Of a stretch of 20,216 bases of DNA, positions 1 through 5,908 are shown piece after piece; position 1 is the first letter of the stretch, and each line of letters begins with the position of its first letter. The notes below the pieces were generated by a model. The model was given only the letters and a program-made list of their open reading frames with translations, did no database searches and was not told where the DNA came from. The position numbers were made by a program, and so were the translations under genes. The stretch is from positions 1-20,216 of the IMG/VR virus record IMGVR_UViG_3300035665_000294. One strand, 5' to 3'. This stretch comes from a virus.

Positions 1-138
1 GAAGTCGGGGTGGAACGACGCCAAGCTGCAGTCAATGCGGCGGACACTGGGCTTGGCGGCAGCGGTCAGGATCAAGACCGCTACCAAAACATACAGCGCC
101 AGGACCGAAGCCGCAAAGAGCAGGGCAAGCGCCTTCAT
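1..138 (-). CDS. Small single-pass membrane or exported protein, C-terminus beyond the window
   Basis: The reading frame starts at the ATG complementary to 136-138 and runs off the left edge, leaving 46 codons. The first 28 or so residues are MKALALLF followed by an almost unbroken hydrophobic stretch ending in LTAAAK. This is a membrane anchor or an uncleaved signal peptide. It is followed by a basic patch (SVRR) and the sequence DCSLASFHPDF. Short proteins of this shape are common in the small-gene tails of phage early operons, but I cannot assign a family. Its ATG overlaps the TGA of the upstream MazG-like gene (ATGA), so it is the next cistron of the same leftward operon. The hydrophobic segment is seen directly; the topology is inferred. 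Confidence 0.65.
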   Translation of the reverse strand, partial: MKALALLFAASVLALYVLVAVLILTAAAKPSVRRIDCSLASFHPDF

Positions 139-446
139 GGCGCTTCCTTGATGAATACCCCCTCTTTGTTGAGGTAGCCCTTGCGATTCTTGATCTCGTT
201 GTAGGCGTGGATCAGGCAGCGAGTAAGGTCCAGGTCTTCGAGCGCGGCGACATTGATCAGGCACACCAGCACATCGCCTATCCCATCTTTGATCCCAGGC
301 ATATCTCGTTTATTGACGGCGTCAGCCAACTCGCCCATCTCGCTGAACGCCTTCAACAGCTGTGTCTTGCTGTCGCTGTTGGCGATGATCCCGCGAGCCT
401 CCGACCAGCGGATCACCTCAATCTCCACGGCTGAGAAGCTGTTCAT
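135..446 (-). CDS. MazG-like nucleotide pyrophosphohydrolase (103 aa)
   Basis: This is a short all-alpha protein. It carries the MazG-type metal-binding pattern: E36xxE39 in SEMGELADAV, then D54xxxD58 in DGIGDV within a second helix, followed by a third helix (LTRCLIHAYNEIKNRKG). The family hydrolyses (d)NTPs to NMP plus pyrophosphate. Phage versions are thought to clean up nucleotide pools or lower alarmone levels. The start was chosen at the ATG preceded by GGAGGT (complement of about 448-453). The frame stays open upstream, but those residues overlap the neighbouring gene and look unlike protein. The ATG overlaps the TGA of the upstream 80-residue gene. Family assignment is good; the actual substrate cannot be told from sequence. 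Confidence 0.8.
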   Translation of the reverse strand: MNSFSAVEIEVIRWSEARGIIANSDSKTQLLKAFSEMGELADAVNKRDMPGIKDGIGDVLVCLINVAALEDLDLTRCLIHAYNEIKNRKGYLNKEGVFIKEAP

Positions 447-685
447 AGGACCTCCGCCATGATCTTTTGAAGCTCCGCCTTGGCTGACTCCAGGGCACAG
501 ATCGTGTTTTCCAGCTGTTGCTGACACTCGGCAAACAGCCGTTGGTACTCCTCGACCTCGCGCTCCCACACCAGCGGGGTCAAGTCCGCAGGAAACTGCG
601 CTGAGTTTGCCTGTCGCAGGATGTACTCACCTTCGGTCATCAGCAGCCCGGTGGCTGGGCTGTACCAAGCAACGGCTCTGCTCAT
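443..685 (-). CDS. Unknown 80-residue protein with C-terminal coiled coil
   Basis: I do not recognise this protein. The N-terminal half contains YSPATGLLMTEGEY and aromatic or small residues typical of a small globular domain. From about residue 42 to the end the sequence is a long charged helix rich in E, Q, L and A, very likely a coiled coil. It sits between two small genes in the leftward operon: its ATG overlaps the stop of the 55-residue gene upstream (682-685) and its TGA overlaps the start of the MazG-like gene (443-446). Such four-base overlaps indicate translational coupling. No catalytic motif is visible. Confidence 0.7.
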   Translation of the reverse strand: MSRAVAWYSPATGLLMTEGEYILRQANSAQFPADLTPLVWEREVEEYQRLFAECQQQLENTICALESAKAELQKIMAEVL

Positions 686-849
686 CGCTCCACCTCCATC
701 ATCAAGATGCGACCGCGAAGGGTTTGGATTTGCTTCTCAAGCACCTCGATGTGCATCAAGGTCTTGAGGCTGACCCCACTTGGCACATGCTTGAGTTGCT
801 CAATGGTCTGCCGTATGTCTGTGAACAGCTGTTCGGTTACCTTGTCCAT
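682..849 (-). CDS. Unknown 55-residue protein, helical
   Basis: This small, mostly helical protein begins MDKVTEQLF and ends MMEVER, and has no recognisable motif. The start at 849 follows a GGAG box seven bases upstream. The frame extends further upstream, but that stretch lies inside the end of the Cas4-like gene. One dispersed ACAGCTGT element lies inside it (826-831), read as Glu-Gln-Leu-Phe. It is co-transcribed with its neighbours, with one base separating it from the upstream stop at 851 and a four-base overlap with the next gene. No function is proposed. Confidence 0.65.
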   Translation of the reverse strand: MDKVTEQLFTDIRQTIEQLKHVPSGVSLKTLMHIEVLEKQIQTLRGRILMMEVER

Positions 850-850
850 C

Positions 851-1687
851 TCAGAACTCCGTTTGTTGTGACTGCTGGAAAACTGGGCACCCATGCGCGA
901 CGTTGCAGTAGCTGGTGCAGCGCCTGAACTCGCCAGGGCGGTGTTCGACGAAGTGGTCCTTGCCGCCAGCCGATGCAGCTGACTCAGCCTCTTCGCGTGA
1001 CTCGTACAACTTGATGGCTGTCTTGCGTCCGTTCTTCTTTAGGGCAAAGACAGACGGCTGCATCCAGCGCTCCTCGTCCGTGCATGGCGGAGGGTTTGCG
1101 TCTTGGTGAGCCTTGACCCTGGCGAGCATGAACTCCTCGGCGTCGAACACGTCCCACACCGGGATGTCCACCGTTGCGATGGGAAGCTGCGGGTACTCGG
1201 GGTCGCGCTTGGCTTGCGTCATCTGGTGGTCGCGCAGCAGGGCAATGATCCTCAATGCTTTCACATCCATACCATTGCGGATTGCAAGAACGCGAAGCAG
1301 GTTCAGTTGCTGCACCCACTCTGTCTTGGGCTCATCTCCCTTGACCGACCAGAATGTGGTGAACTTGTAGTCCATCAGGACGCCGTCCTCGAAGAGGTCG
1401 TATTGACCTGATACGGTCCAACCGTTGATCTCGGCGAAGAGCCGGTTCTCAACATCTGATCCAAGCTTCAGACCGGCGCGCTCAAGGATGCCGTGACCGA
1501 TCTGTCCGTACAGCGAGAACAGTCTCTCGGCAACATCCTCTTGTGGCTCAACAGCTGTTCGCAGCTGTCGCTGGTATGGGGGGGAGATCAGCTGGGTGAC
1601 GCTGATGTCGGACTTGCCCCGCGTGTAGGGGTCGTTTTGCACGGCGAGTACAACCGCCTTGGGAAGGTTCAATTTGTTGGTCAGCAT
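851..1687 (-). CDS. Cas4/PDDEXK_1-like exonuclease with candidate iron-sulfur cysteines (278 aa)
   Basis: The sequence shows the order of motifs expected in RecB/Cas4-type nucleases: GxxxH at 61-65, D97 in GQYDLF, D106-Y-K108 in MDYKFT (the D-x-K catalytic pair) and Q126/Q127 in WVQQLN. Near the C-terminus a cysteine group (C257, C261, C267), together with C202, resembles the four-cysteine 4Fe-4S staple of Cas4 and AddB. The family degrades or resects DNA ends. In phages such genes sit beside SSB and are thought to feed recombination or replication. The gene lies four cistrons downstream of P_L in the same operon as SSB, which fits. The ATG at 1687 follows AGGTGAG and overlaps the upstream stop. 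The cysteine spacing CxxxC is unusual, so the cluster is inferred, not certain. Confidence 0.8.
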   Translation of the reverse strand: MLTNKLNLPKAVVLAVQNDPYTRGKSDISVTQLISPPYQRQLRTAVEPQEDVAERLFSLYGQIGHGILERAGLKLGSDVENRLFAEINGWTVSGQYDLFEDGVLMDYKFTTFWSVKGDEPKTEWVQQLNLLRVLAIRNGMDVKALRIIALLRDHQMTQAKRDPEYPQLPIATVDIPVWDVFDAEEFMLARVKAHQDANPPPCTDEERWMQPSVFALKKNGRKTAIKLYESREEAESAASAGGKDHFVEHRPGEFRRCTSYCNVAHGCPVFQQSQQTEF

Positions 1688-2217
1688 GGCTCACCTATGG
1701 TCAGTTCGTTGTGGGATTGGATGGACCTGATCAAGCCATCCATCGAAAACAGTTCACTGGCGTGGACGGCAAGACGTTCTCCGTAGCCGAAGTTGCGGAT
1801 GCCAGCTTTGTGGATGAAGTCTTCTCGGCTGAGCGCCCCACGGATCAAGACAGTTGTGTCGTCGCGGTCGACGTTACAAAGAATGCCGAAGTCGCAGCTA
1901 AGCTTGTCTTCGTTATCAAAGTACAGGAAGTTTTTGGTCGCATTACTCAAGTGCGTCTTCACTTGGAGGGTCTCGCCATTGATCACTAGATCAACGCCGC
2001 CATCGCCGCCCGCCAGGACCGTTGTGTCGACTGGTATGCAAAGCGCCCTGGCGACGGCGACCTCACCCATGAATCCGTAAAAAGCAATCTCCCAGTCGGT
2101 ACGCTTGCGGTCGTACTTTTGAGTCTTAACCGCAAGCTCCCTCTTGTGTTGCTGGCGCCGCGTCGTTATGACATAAGCCATCTCAAGGTCCAGGTCGTGC
2201 AGCCTAATGCGCCACAT
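1681..2217 (-). CDS. PD-(D/E)XK-fold protein, phage accessory nuclease-like (178 aa)
   Basis: The core is GFMGEVAVARAL followed by GGVDLVING and ETLQVKTH. This is the E...D...(E/Q)xK arrangement of restriction-endonuclease-like folds, with the usual acidic residue before VK replaced by Q (LQVKT). The protein resembles a phage family that begins with a short IRL...E segment and then an R-rich helix, so I chose the ATG at 2217 over the internal ATG at 2181. The 2217 start overlaps the upstream gene by 14 bases and has no clear Shine-Dalgarno, so 2181 remains possible (166 residues). Most of the C-terminal half after the nuclease core is unrecognised. It may act in recombination or as a structure-specific nuclease; the missing acidic residue leaves activity uncertain. 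Confidence 0.65.
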   Translation of the reverse strand: MWRIRLHDLDLEMAYVITTRRQQHKRELAVKTQKYDRKRTDWEIAFYGFMGEVAVARALCIPVDTTVLAGGDGGVDLVINGETLQVKTHLSNATKNFLYFDNEDKLSCDFGILCNVDRDDTTVLIRGALSREDFIHKAGIRNFGYGERLAVHASELFSMDGLIRSIQSHNELTIGEPC

Positions 2218-2635
2218 GCCCAAACAACGACGACAGCTGTTCATGCAGCTGCCGCGCCTCCCGGATGGTGAACGACACAGTCTTGCCAGAAACGGGGAAG
2301 GAGATGGTGGGCGACAGCGTCGTTGCTTGTGGCAACTCGGCAAGGCGCTCACCCTCCGCCCGCTTCTTGCGCTTGCTGGTCTTTTTTGCAAGGGGCAGGA
2401 CCAGGGACTCAAACCCTGGGAGGGTGCTATCGGAGTGGACGTACTCGTAGAAACGCCCGCCCCGCTCGTACATGCGGTCATGGGAGCGACGCTTCACCTG
2501 CTTGGTCTTCCAGAGATCGGTCAGCGCAGAGGCGACGGTCTCAATTCGGACGCCAAGCTCCTTGGCAATTTGCTTGCTGGTGATCGGCGTGTGGTTTTGC
2601 TGGACCATCTCCAGCACCTTGAGTCGTGTTGTCAT
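2204..2635 (-). CDS. Winged-helix DNA-binding protein (143 aa)
   Basis: The N-terminal 65 residues form a clear winged helix. TSKQIAKELGVRIETVASALTDLWKTK is the helix-turn-helix (described here by its central residues), and the following KRRSHDRMYERGGRFYEYV supplies the basic wing. The middle is lysine/arginine-rich (KKTSKRKKRAEG) and the C-terminus has a predicted beta-strand-plus-helix segment (FTIREARQLHEQL). It could regulate transcription or assist replication and recombination; I cannot tell which. The ATG at 2635 is preceded by GGAGG at a good distance. It is the second gene of the P_L operon, 22 bases after SSB. Confidence 0.65.
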   Translation of the reverse strand: MTTRLKVLEMVQQNHTPITSKQIAKELGVRIETVASALTDLWKTKQVKRRSHDRMYERGGRFYEYVHSDSTLPGFESLVLPLAKKTSKRKKRAEGERLAELPQATTLSPTISFPVSGKTVSFTIREARQLHEQLSSLFGHVAH

Positions 2636-2657
2636 AGTGTCCTCCTCAGAACGGTCT

Positions 2658-3254
2658 TCAGAACGGGATGTCGTCGTCTTGGTCTGACGACGGACCGGGG
2701 GTGCCAACAGCGTCGACCTGCTGGAACTCGGGGCTCTTCTTGATCATTTCCTGGTAGAACTTGGGCACCTTCTGGAAGGCTGACTCGTCCCAGTCGTTGA
2801 TCGAGAAGTACAGCTGCTCGTTGGATGCGGGAGGAGAGGTCATCCCGTCTGGCACCGGCATCACAGAAGCCACGTTCGCAAACTCCTTCTCGCCTTTTTG
2901 CGCGTGGACGATGTTGATGAAGCAGACCTTGCCGAGGATGTTCTTCAGGTCGAAGCCCTTGCGCTCAGCCTCGGTAAACTTCTTGCCGCGCCAGGATTCG
3001 AGGACCGTGCGCAGCTTCGCCTTCTCATGCAGGGATACGGTGTACTTCTCGTTGATGGTGTACGGGCGTCCGTCAGCCATCGTCTTGCCAAGCTCCCAGC
3101 TGATGAGGCATTGGTGAGCCATCTTGGTCTCGCCCATGACCGAGAAGGTCTGGGTGCCCAGGTCAATCACCCGGAAACACCGGGCGGCAAAAGCCCCAGC
3201 GGGGGCGAGTTCGAAGGTGCGGTCTGTACCAGTGTCTTTTGCGATCAAGCTCAT
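2658..3254 (-). CDS. ssb: Phage single-stranded DNA-binding protein (198 aa)
   Basis: The protein starts MSLIAKDTG and has a beta-rich OB-fold-like body. It ends in an acidic, disordered tail, DQDDDIPF, almost identical to the C-terminal interaction peptide of bacterial SSB proteins. That tail recruits replication and repair partners. It is the first full gene after the P_L promoter, followed by nucleases, which suits a recombination/replication module. A purine-rich AAGGAAA lies about eight bases before the ATG at 3254. The frame is open without a stop for another 44 codons to an ATG at 3386, but that ATG lies only a few bases after the expected transcription start. I therefore prefer 3254 and treat the longer form as a separate question. 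The family of the core fold is inferred; the tail is seen directly. Confidence 0.8.
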   Translation of the reverse strand: MSLIAKDTGTDRTFELAPAGAFAARCFRVIDLGTQTFSVMGETKMAHQCLISWELGKTMADGRPYTINEKYTVSLHEKAKLRTVLESWRGKKFTEAERKGFDLKNILGKVCFINIVHAQKGEKEFANVASVMPVPDGMTSPPASNEQLYFSINDWDESAFQKVPKFYQEMIKKSPEFQQVDAVGTPGPSSDQDDDIPF

Positions 3255-3394
3255 TTCGGATTTCCTTTTGCAGTTGAACAATGTCAAACGGGATTGTTTC
3301 TCCTCGAACAACTGCTGCTCCAGCAGCTGTTCTTGGTGGTGCCAGCCTTGACCCCCGTCGTCTTCAAGGTAGATGGATTCGTCCATGACCAGAG

Positions 3395-3423
3395 ACTTTA
3401 GCTACAGGAAAGTCGTTTGTCAA
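3395..3423 (-). promoter_or_regulatory. P_L-like promoter for the SSB/exonuclease operon
   Basis: Read leftward there is TTGACA (complement of 3418-3423), a 17-base spacer and TAAAGT (complement of 3395-3400). The -35 box is a perfect consensus and the -10 matches four of six. The -35 overlaps the end of the operator at 3421-3438, giving GGTATTGACA. Initiation is expected near 3388-3390. Confidence 0.75.
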
Positions 3424-3438
3424 TACCTTCCGGTATTG
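3421..3438. promoter_or_regulatory. Operator O_L, inverted repeat AATACC-N4-GGTATT
   Basis: The site is a near-perfect inverted repeat, CAATACC-TTCC-GGTATTG. It overlaps the -35 box of the leftward promoter, so a bound repressor would block RNA polymerase. The same half-sites occur beside P_R and beside the promoter at 15134-15163. The likely ligand is the repressor encoded at 3540-4196, or the Cro-like protein. Confidence 0.7.
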
Positions 3439-3513
3439 TCAGGAAGCAACGCTTTTTGTTTGCCACTCAAAGCAGCAACATGGCGGTAGTTGCCATGCCG
3501 TGAAAGCGGCTTC

Positions 3514-3540
3514 CGGGTCGCCGAGCGCGACCCGTTTTTT
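3514..3540 (+). terminator. Intrinsic terminator, rightward orientation
   Basis: An eight-base-pair GC-rich stem, CGGGTCGC/GCGACCCG with a five-base loop, is followed at once by six T residues on the plus strand. It ends exactly at the stop codon of the leftward repressor gene. A second inverted repeat, CATGGC (3479-3484) / GCCATG (3492-3497), lies just upstream. No rightward gene precedes it, so it either protects the repressor gene from converging transcription or ends a small unrecognised rightward RNA. Confidence 0.65.
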
Positions 3541-4196
3541 CAGAGCATGCTGCAGCCCCAGACGCAGAGGACCCGCCCAACGATAGGCAGCTTGGTCATC
3601 GCCTTGGAGTTGACGGCGCGGGGCTCATAGGTCTTGTCGTCAACGGACAGCTGGAACTGGGTTGGCGACAGCTGTTGTATCCGCTTGAGGGCGGTTGTTC
3701 CGTCTGAATTTCTGACGACGTAAACGCCGTCGCTGTTGAAGGCTTTGACCCCCAGGTCAACCCAGATGAAGTCGTTGACCTTGATCGTCGGAGCCATGCT
3801 CGACTCTTGCTGAACGACGATGATCAGGTTTGCTGTGCCGGAGACTCGGATTCGCAGGGCGGGGTCGTCTGTTGGTACGGTCAGGCAGGAGTCCGGCTTG
3901 AGTGGCGGCGTGTCTGGGATTGCCCACGGCAAGTACGTGATGGGGATCGTTGCCGTCTTGCGCTCGCCGACTCCGCGAGGGGCGTCTAGCCAGCCAGAAG
4001 GAAGCGAAGCCTTGACTTCGATGTCCCGCGCCAACTTCTCCCCGATGTTCCTTCTGTAGTCTGGGTTGTCAGTCAGCACAAGGTTGATCAGGTTGGGGTT
4101 CTTGCCGGTTGCCCTGCAGAAAGCCGCCCTGTTCCCCCCGAACTTCTCCTCTATGTACGCCACCACGTTCAAGCGGCGGGTCTCAAACACATCCAT
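3540..4196 (-). CDS. CI-like phage repressor, HTH plus S24 (LexA-like) domain (218 aa)
   Basis: Residues 1-60 form an HTH domain of the phage repressor type (NRAAFCRATG followed by NPNLINLVL). Residues 110-218 match the S24 peptidase/LexA-like dimerisation domain: catalytic Ser133 in SSMAPTI and Lys171 in TALKRI. Such proteins hold the lysogenic state by binding operators and, if cleavable, are inactivated during the SOS response. I see no Ala-Gly or Cys-Gly pair in the linker upstream of Ser133, where self-cleavage normally occurs, so induction may work differently. The ATG at 4196 has AGGAAG four bases upstream. The gene is transcribed leftward from a P_RM candidate at 4241-4269 and faces the Cro-like gene across a shared control region. 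Confidence 0.88.
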   Translation of the reverse strand: MDVFETRRLNVVAYIEEKFGGNRAAFCRATGKNPNLINLVLTDNPDYRRNIGEKLARDIEVKASLPSGWLDAPRGVGERKTATIPITYLPWAIPDTPPLKPDSCLTVPTDDPALRIRVSGTANLIIVVQQESSMAPTIKVNDFIWVDLGVKAFNSDGVYVVRNSDGTTALKRIQQLSPTQFQLSVDDKTYEPRAVNSKAMTKLPIVGRVLCVWGCSML

Positions 4197-4240
4197 GTTG
4201 CTTCCTTTTACCCTCTAGTACACCACTAAGGGATTCCGCT

Positions 4241-4269
4241 AGTGTAAGACCGACCAACCAGGAAGGCAA
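4241..4269 (-). promoter_or_regulatory. Candidate P_RM for the repressor gene
   Basis: On the minus strand TTGCCT (complement of 4264-4269) and TACACT (complement of 4241-4246) are separated by 17 bases, each matching four of six consensus positions. This is a moderate promoter that would give a leader of about 40 bases. A CACTA...TAGTG inverted repeat (4224-4244) lies at the expected start site and might be a further control site. Confidence 0.4.
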
Positions 4270-4274
4270 GACTT

Positions 4275-4290
4275 GATACCGAAAAGGATT
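4275..4290. promoter_or_regulatory. Operator O_R1, imperfect GATACC-N4-AGGATT
   Basis: This is a weaker copy of the AATACC-N4-GGTATT operator. It is placed so that its right arm runs into the P_R -35 box (AGGATTGACT). That is the same register as the operators at P_L and at the AAA+/VWA operon promoter. Confidence 0.55.
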
Positions 4291-4316
4291 GACTCATGTG
4301 TGACACATGCTAAGAT
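4289..4316 (+). promoter_or_regulatory. P_R-like promoter for the rightward early operon
   Basis: TTGACT (4289-4294), a 16-base spacer and TAAGAT (4311-4316) form a strong sigma70-type promoter upstream of the Cro-like gene. The spacer contains a perfect inverted repeat, CATGTGT-G-ACACATG (4295-4309), which may be an additional operator. The start site is expected near 4322-4324, at the edge of the next operator. Confidence 0.7.
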
Positions 4317-4323
4317 GGCGAGC

Positions 4324-4339
4324 AATACCGAAAGGTATT
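4324..4339. promoter_or_regulatory. Operator O_R2, perfect AATACC-GAAA-GGTATT
   Basis: This perfect inverted repeat sits directly at or after the P_R start site, 20 bases before the Cro-like ATG. With the imperfect site at 4275-4290 it brackets P_R, as expected for a repressor/Cro control region. Confidence 0.65.
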
Positions 4340-4359
4340 CTTCAAGGAGAACCGTACCC

Positions 4360-4671
4360 ATGAACACAACCGTCATCGAAGACGTGCCGCAGGTGACCCA
4401 CTTCGAGGAGGCTGCGCAGCCGCAGCAGCCAGAGGGCGCACACAAGGCGTTGATCCGCTCGCTGTCGCAGCTTGATCGAGATCGTCTCGGTCACATGGCT
4501 GGCGTCAGTGGAACCTACATCACCGCGCTGATCTACAGGGCAAACACCGTGTCGCTGCCGATTGCGATTGCCATCGACAAGTTCACCAACGGCGCGATTG
4601 ACTTCCGCAGCCTGCTCTACAGCAACGACACCATCGACTGGGACTTCGTCAAGCACAAGCTCAACAACTGA
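4360..4671 (+). CDS. Cro/YdaS-like HTH regulator (103 aa)
   Basis: This is the first gene of the rightward early operon and is divergent from the repressor. Residues about 33-90 carry a helix-turn-helix of the YdaS/Cro kind: LDRDRLGHMAGVSGTYITAL, then P-IAIAIDKFTNGAIDF, with a downstream segment typical of the family. The N-terminal 30 residues are acidic and probably disordered. The start is at the ATG with AAGGAGA nine bases upstream; an ATG earlier in the frame lies before the promoter. It presumably binds the operators around P_R and P_L to favour lytic growth. The role is inferred from position and fold. Confidence 0.8.
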   Translation: MNTTVIEDVPQVTHFEEAAQPQQPEGAHKALIRSLSQLDRDRLGHMAGVSGTYITALIYRANTVSLPIAIAIDKFTNGAIDFRSLLYSNDTIDWDFVKHKLNN

Positions 4672-4764
4672 GCGATTGTCTACATGCTGCCCGGTTGGTG
4701 ATTGAGACGACAGGGCTGGGCGGCGATACCCCTACTGGTTGTCAGCGGTGGAACAGGGGACACA

Positions 4765-4865
4765 TGGGCGGCGAAGCCAGCACCCATCCGCGAAGAGGCT
4801 GGCGAGTCATGCGGCTCCGGCGGGGATGGCATGTAAAGGGCTCGGTCTAAGGCTGAGTCCGCCCA
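4765..4865 (+). ncRNA. Candidate structured RNA, four-way junction
   Basis: A closing stem TGGGCGG (4765-4771) / CCGCCCA (4859-4865) encloses three hairpins in sequence: GCCAGC (4776-4781) / GCTGGC (4798-4803), CATGC (4808-4812) / GCATG (4829-4833), and CTCGG (4841-4845) / CTGAG (4853-4857) with one GU pair. This nested design within 101 bases gives a cloverleaf-like fold. It is not a tRNA: there is no acceptor stem or T-loop sequence. I do not recognise any known RNA family. It could be a cis-acting element in the early transcript (antitermination, attenuation, origin RNA) or a separate small RNA. The pairings are seen; function and even expression are inferred. Confidence 0.4.
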
Positions 4866-4897
4866 CCAACGGGGATACAGGAGCCAGGAAGCAATGT

Positions 4898-5015
4898 CTG
4901 TAGGACAACACGCCGGGTGCTGTAGGACTATGCCTACCCTTTAGGTGTAAAAACTTATCAAAGGGGATTGTCAAAAAGCAATTCCAAATGTAGGATTACT
5001 TTCCCTTTTGAGGAC
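4898..5015. other. Candidate replication origin: iteron-like repeats and an AT-rich tract
   Basis: CTGTAGGAC occurs at 4898-4906 and again at 4920-4928, 22 bases apart (two helical turns). A related TGTAGGA lies at 4989-4995. Between and after them is an AT-rich tract with A runs (about 4945-5010), next to the gene for an initiator-like protein at 5034. Iterons plus an easily melted tract next to the initiator gene is the lambda-type origin layout. With only two exact copies and one partial copy, this is a suggestion, not a firm call. Confidence 0.35.
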
Positions 5016-5033
5016 ACCATGAAGGAGGCGTCT

Positions 5034-5465
5034 ATGGAAACCCTGGAACATTTCCCAGTAAGCGTAGTTGAGGAAGGTGGTGTATTCACCATCCAGCAGC
5101 AGGTTGGATCGACAGCTGATGACGTTGTCACGATCTGCATTACAGCCGACCAAGCCAAGCAGGTCGGCAAATTCTTGATAAGGGTGAGAGAGCCGGTCGA
5201 GGAGTCGCCAGATGCGGCGGTTGGCTTCGACGAGTTCTGGTCTCAGTACCCCAGAAAAGACGCGAAAGCTCGCGCCTTGGAGGTGTGGAAGAGGCACAAC
5301 CTTGGCTCCAAGCGCGAGGTCATCCTCGCTCATCTCGCCGCGATCAAACAAACACCTCAGTGGACTGACCAGGGCGGTCGGTTCGTTCCCCACGCCGGTA
5401 CGTATCTCAGCCAGAAGCGGTACTTGGATGAGGTTGAGACCGAAGACTTCAGCAGCTTCAAATGA
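5034..5465 (+). CDS. Replication initiator/helicase-loader-like protein (143 aa)
   Basis: The C-terminal half has the pattern FDEFWSQYPRKDAKARALEVW, then a helix (REVILAHLAAIKQ), then GGRFVPHAGTYLSQKRYLDE. This matches the FxxFWxxYPrK...yiP.p.TyLn...W.De module found at the C-terminus of phage replication proteins such as lambda O- and DnaT-like factors, which connect origin or ssDNA to the helicase. The N-terminal half is a small beta-rich segment I do not recognise; the usual winged-helix origin-binding domain is not obvious. The start at 5034 has AAGGAGG five bases upstream. An in-frame ATG at 5019 with GAGGA is a good alternative (148 residues). The helicase gene lies two cistrons downstream, supporting the role. 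Confidence 0.65.
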   Translation: METLEHFPVSVVEEGGVFTIQQQVGSTADDVVTICITADQAKQVGKFLIRVREPVEESPDAAVGFDEFWSQYPRKDAKARALEVWKRHNLGSKREVILAHLAAIKQTPQWTDQGGRFVPHAGTYLSQKRYLDEVETEDFSSFK

Positions 5466-5908
5466 TCGACCCGACCAAGCTCCCATTCGGTGGCGAGACC
5501 ATTCTCATGTCGCGCATGCGCAAGCTGGCGCCGGAGATGGTCTTCGTCTCTTTGCTGCCCGCTCGCATGCGCATGAACACGGAGCCATACGCATTTGTGA
5601 GGGCGATCCCAGGCAAGGATTACGACTGGCGGTTTTTGAAGAGCCTGCCCACCGTCGTTGTCTGCAACGCTGAACAGGCGAAGATGGGTCTGTTCGAACA
5701 GCTGTGCGGGGAAGCCAACCCAGTGCAGGCTTGGTTTTACGACGAGGTAAAGGGCTACGACGTGAGCTACCTACCGACGCCGGAGAGCATCGAGCGACCC
5801 CGCGATCAGTGGGTGTGGACCCTGGAATTCTTCCCCTGGTTCCGGTCGATGAATGAAGAGTGGGCTTTGTGGATACATGAATCGATGAGTGAGAGTGCGT
5901 ATGTTTAA
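5462..5908 (+). CDS. Unknown 148-residue protein between initiator and helicase genes
   Basis: I do not recognise a family. The sequence is compact, rich in aromatic residues, and includes VFVSLLPARMRM, a lone VVVCNAEQAKMG and a tryptophan-rich C-terminal third (QWVWTLEFFPWF). It reads as a soluble alpha/beta protein without membrane segments. The ATG overlaps the stop of the initiator-like gene (ATGA at 5462-5465), and its own TAA lies inside the start of the helicase gene. It is therefore translationally coupled on both sides, and a replication-linked role is reasonable but unproven. No catalytic motif is evident. Confidence 0.7.
   Translation: MIDPTKLPFGGETILMSRMRKLAPEMVFVSLLPARMRMNTEPYAFVRAIPGKDYDWRFLKSLPTVVVCNAEQAKMGLFEQLCGEANPVQAWFYDEVKGYDVSYLPTPESIERPRDQWVWTLEFFPWFRSMNEEWALWIHESMSESAYV

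Larger units (their letters stand above)
4672..5018 (+). other. Non-coding stretch between the Cro-like gene and the replication gene
   Basis: No credible protein reading frame fills this 350-base gap in the P_R transcript. It divides into a GC-rich part (about 4690-4880) with many complementary arms and an AT-rich part (about 4940-5015) flanked by repeats of TGTAGGA. The two parts are annotated separately as a candidate structured RNA and a candidate origin. Confidence 0.6.

Noticed and set aside
4680-4880. RNase P RNA or tmRNA in the non-coding early stretch
   Set aside because: The conserved GAGGAAAGTCC-type core of RNase P RNA and the tRNA-like end of tmRNA are absent.
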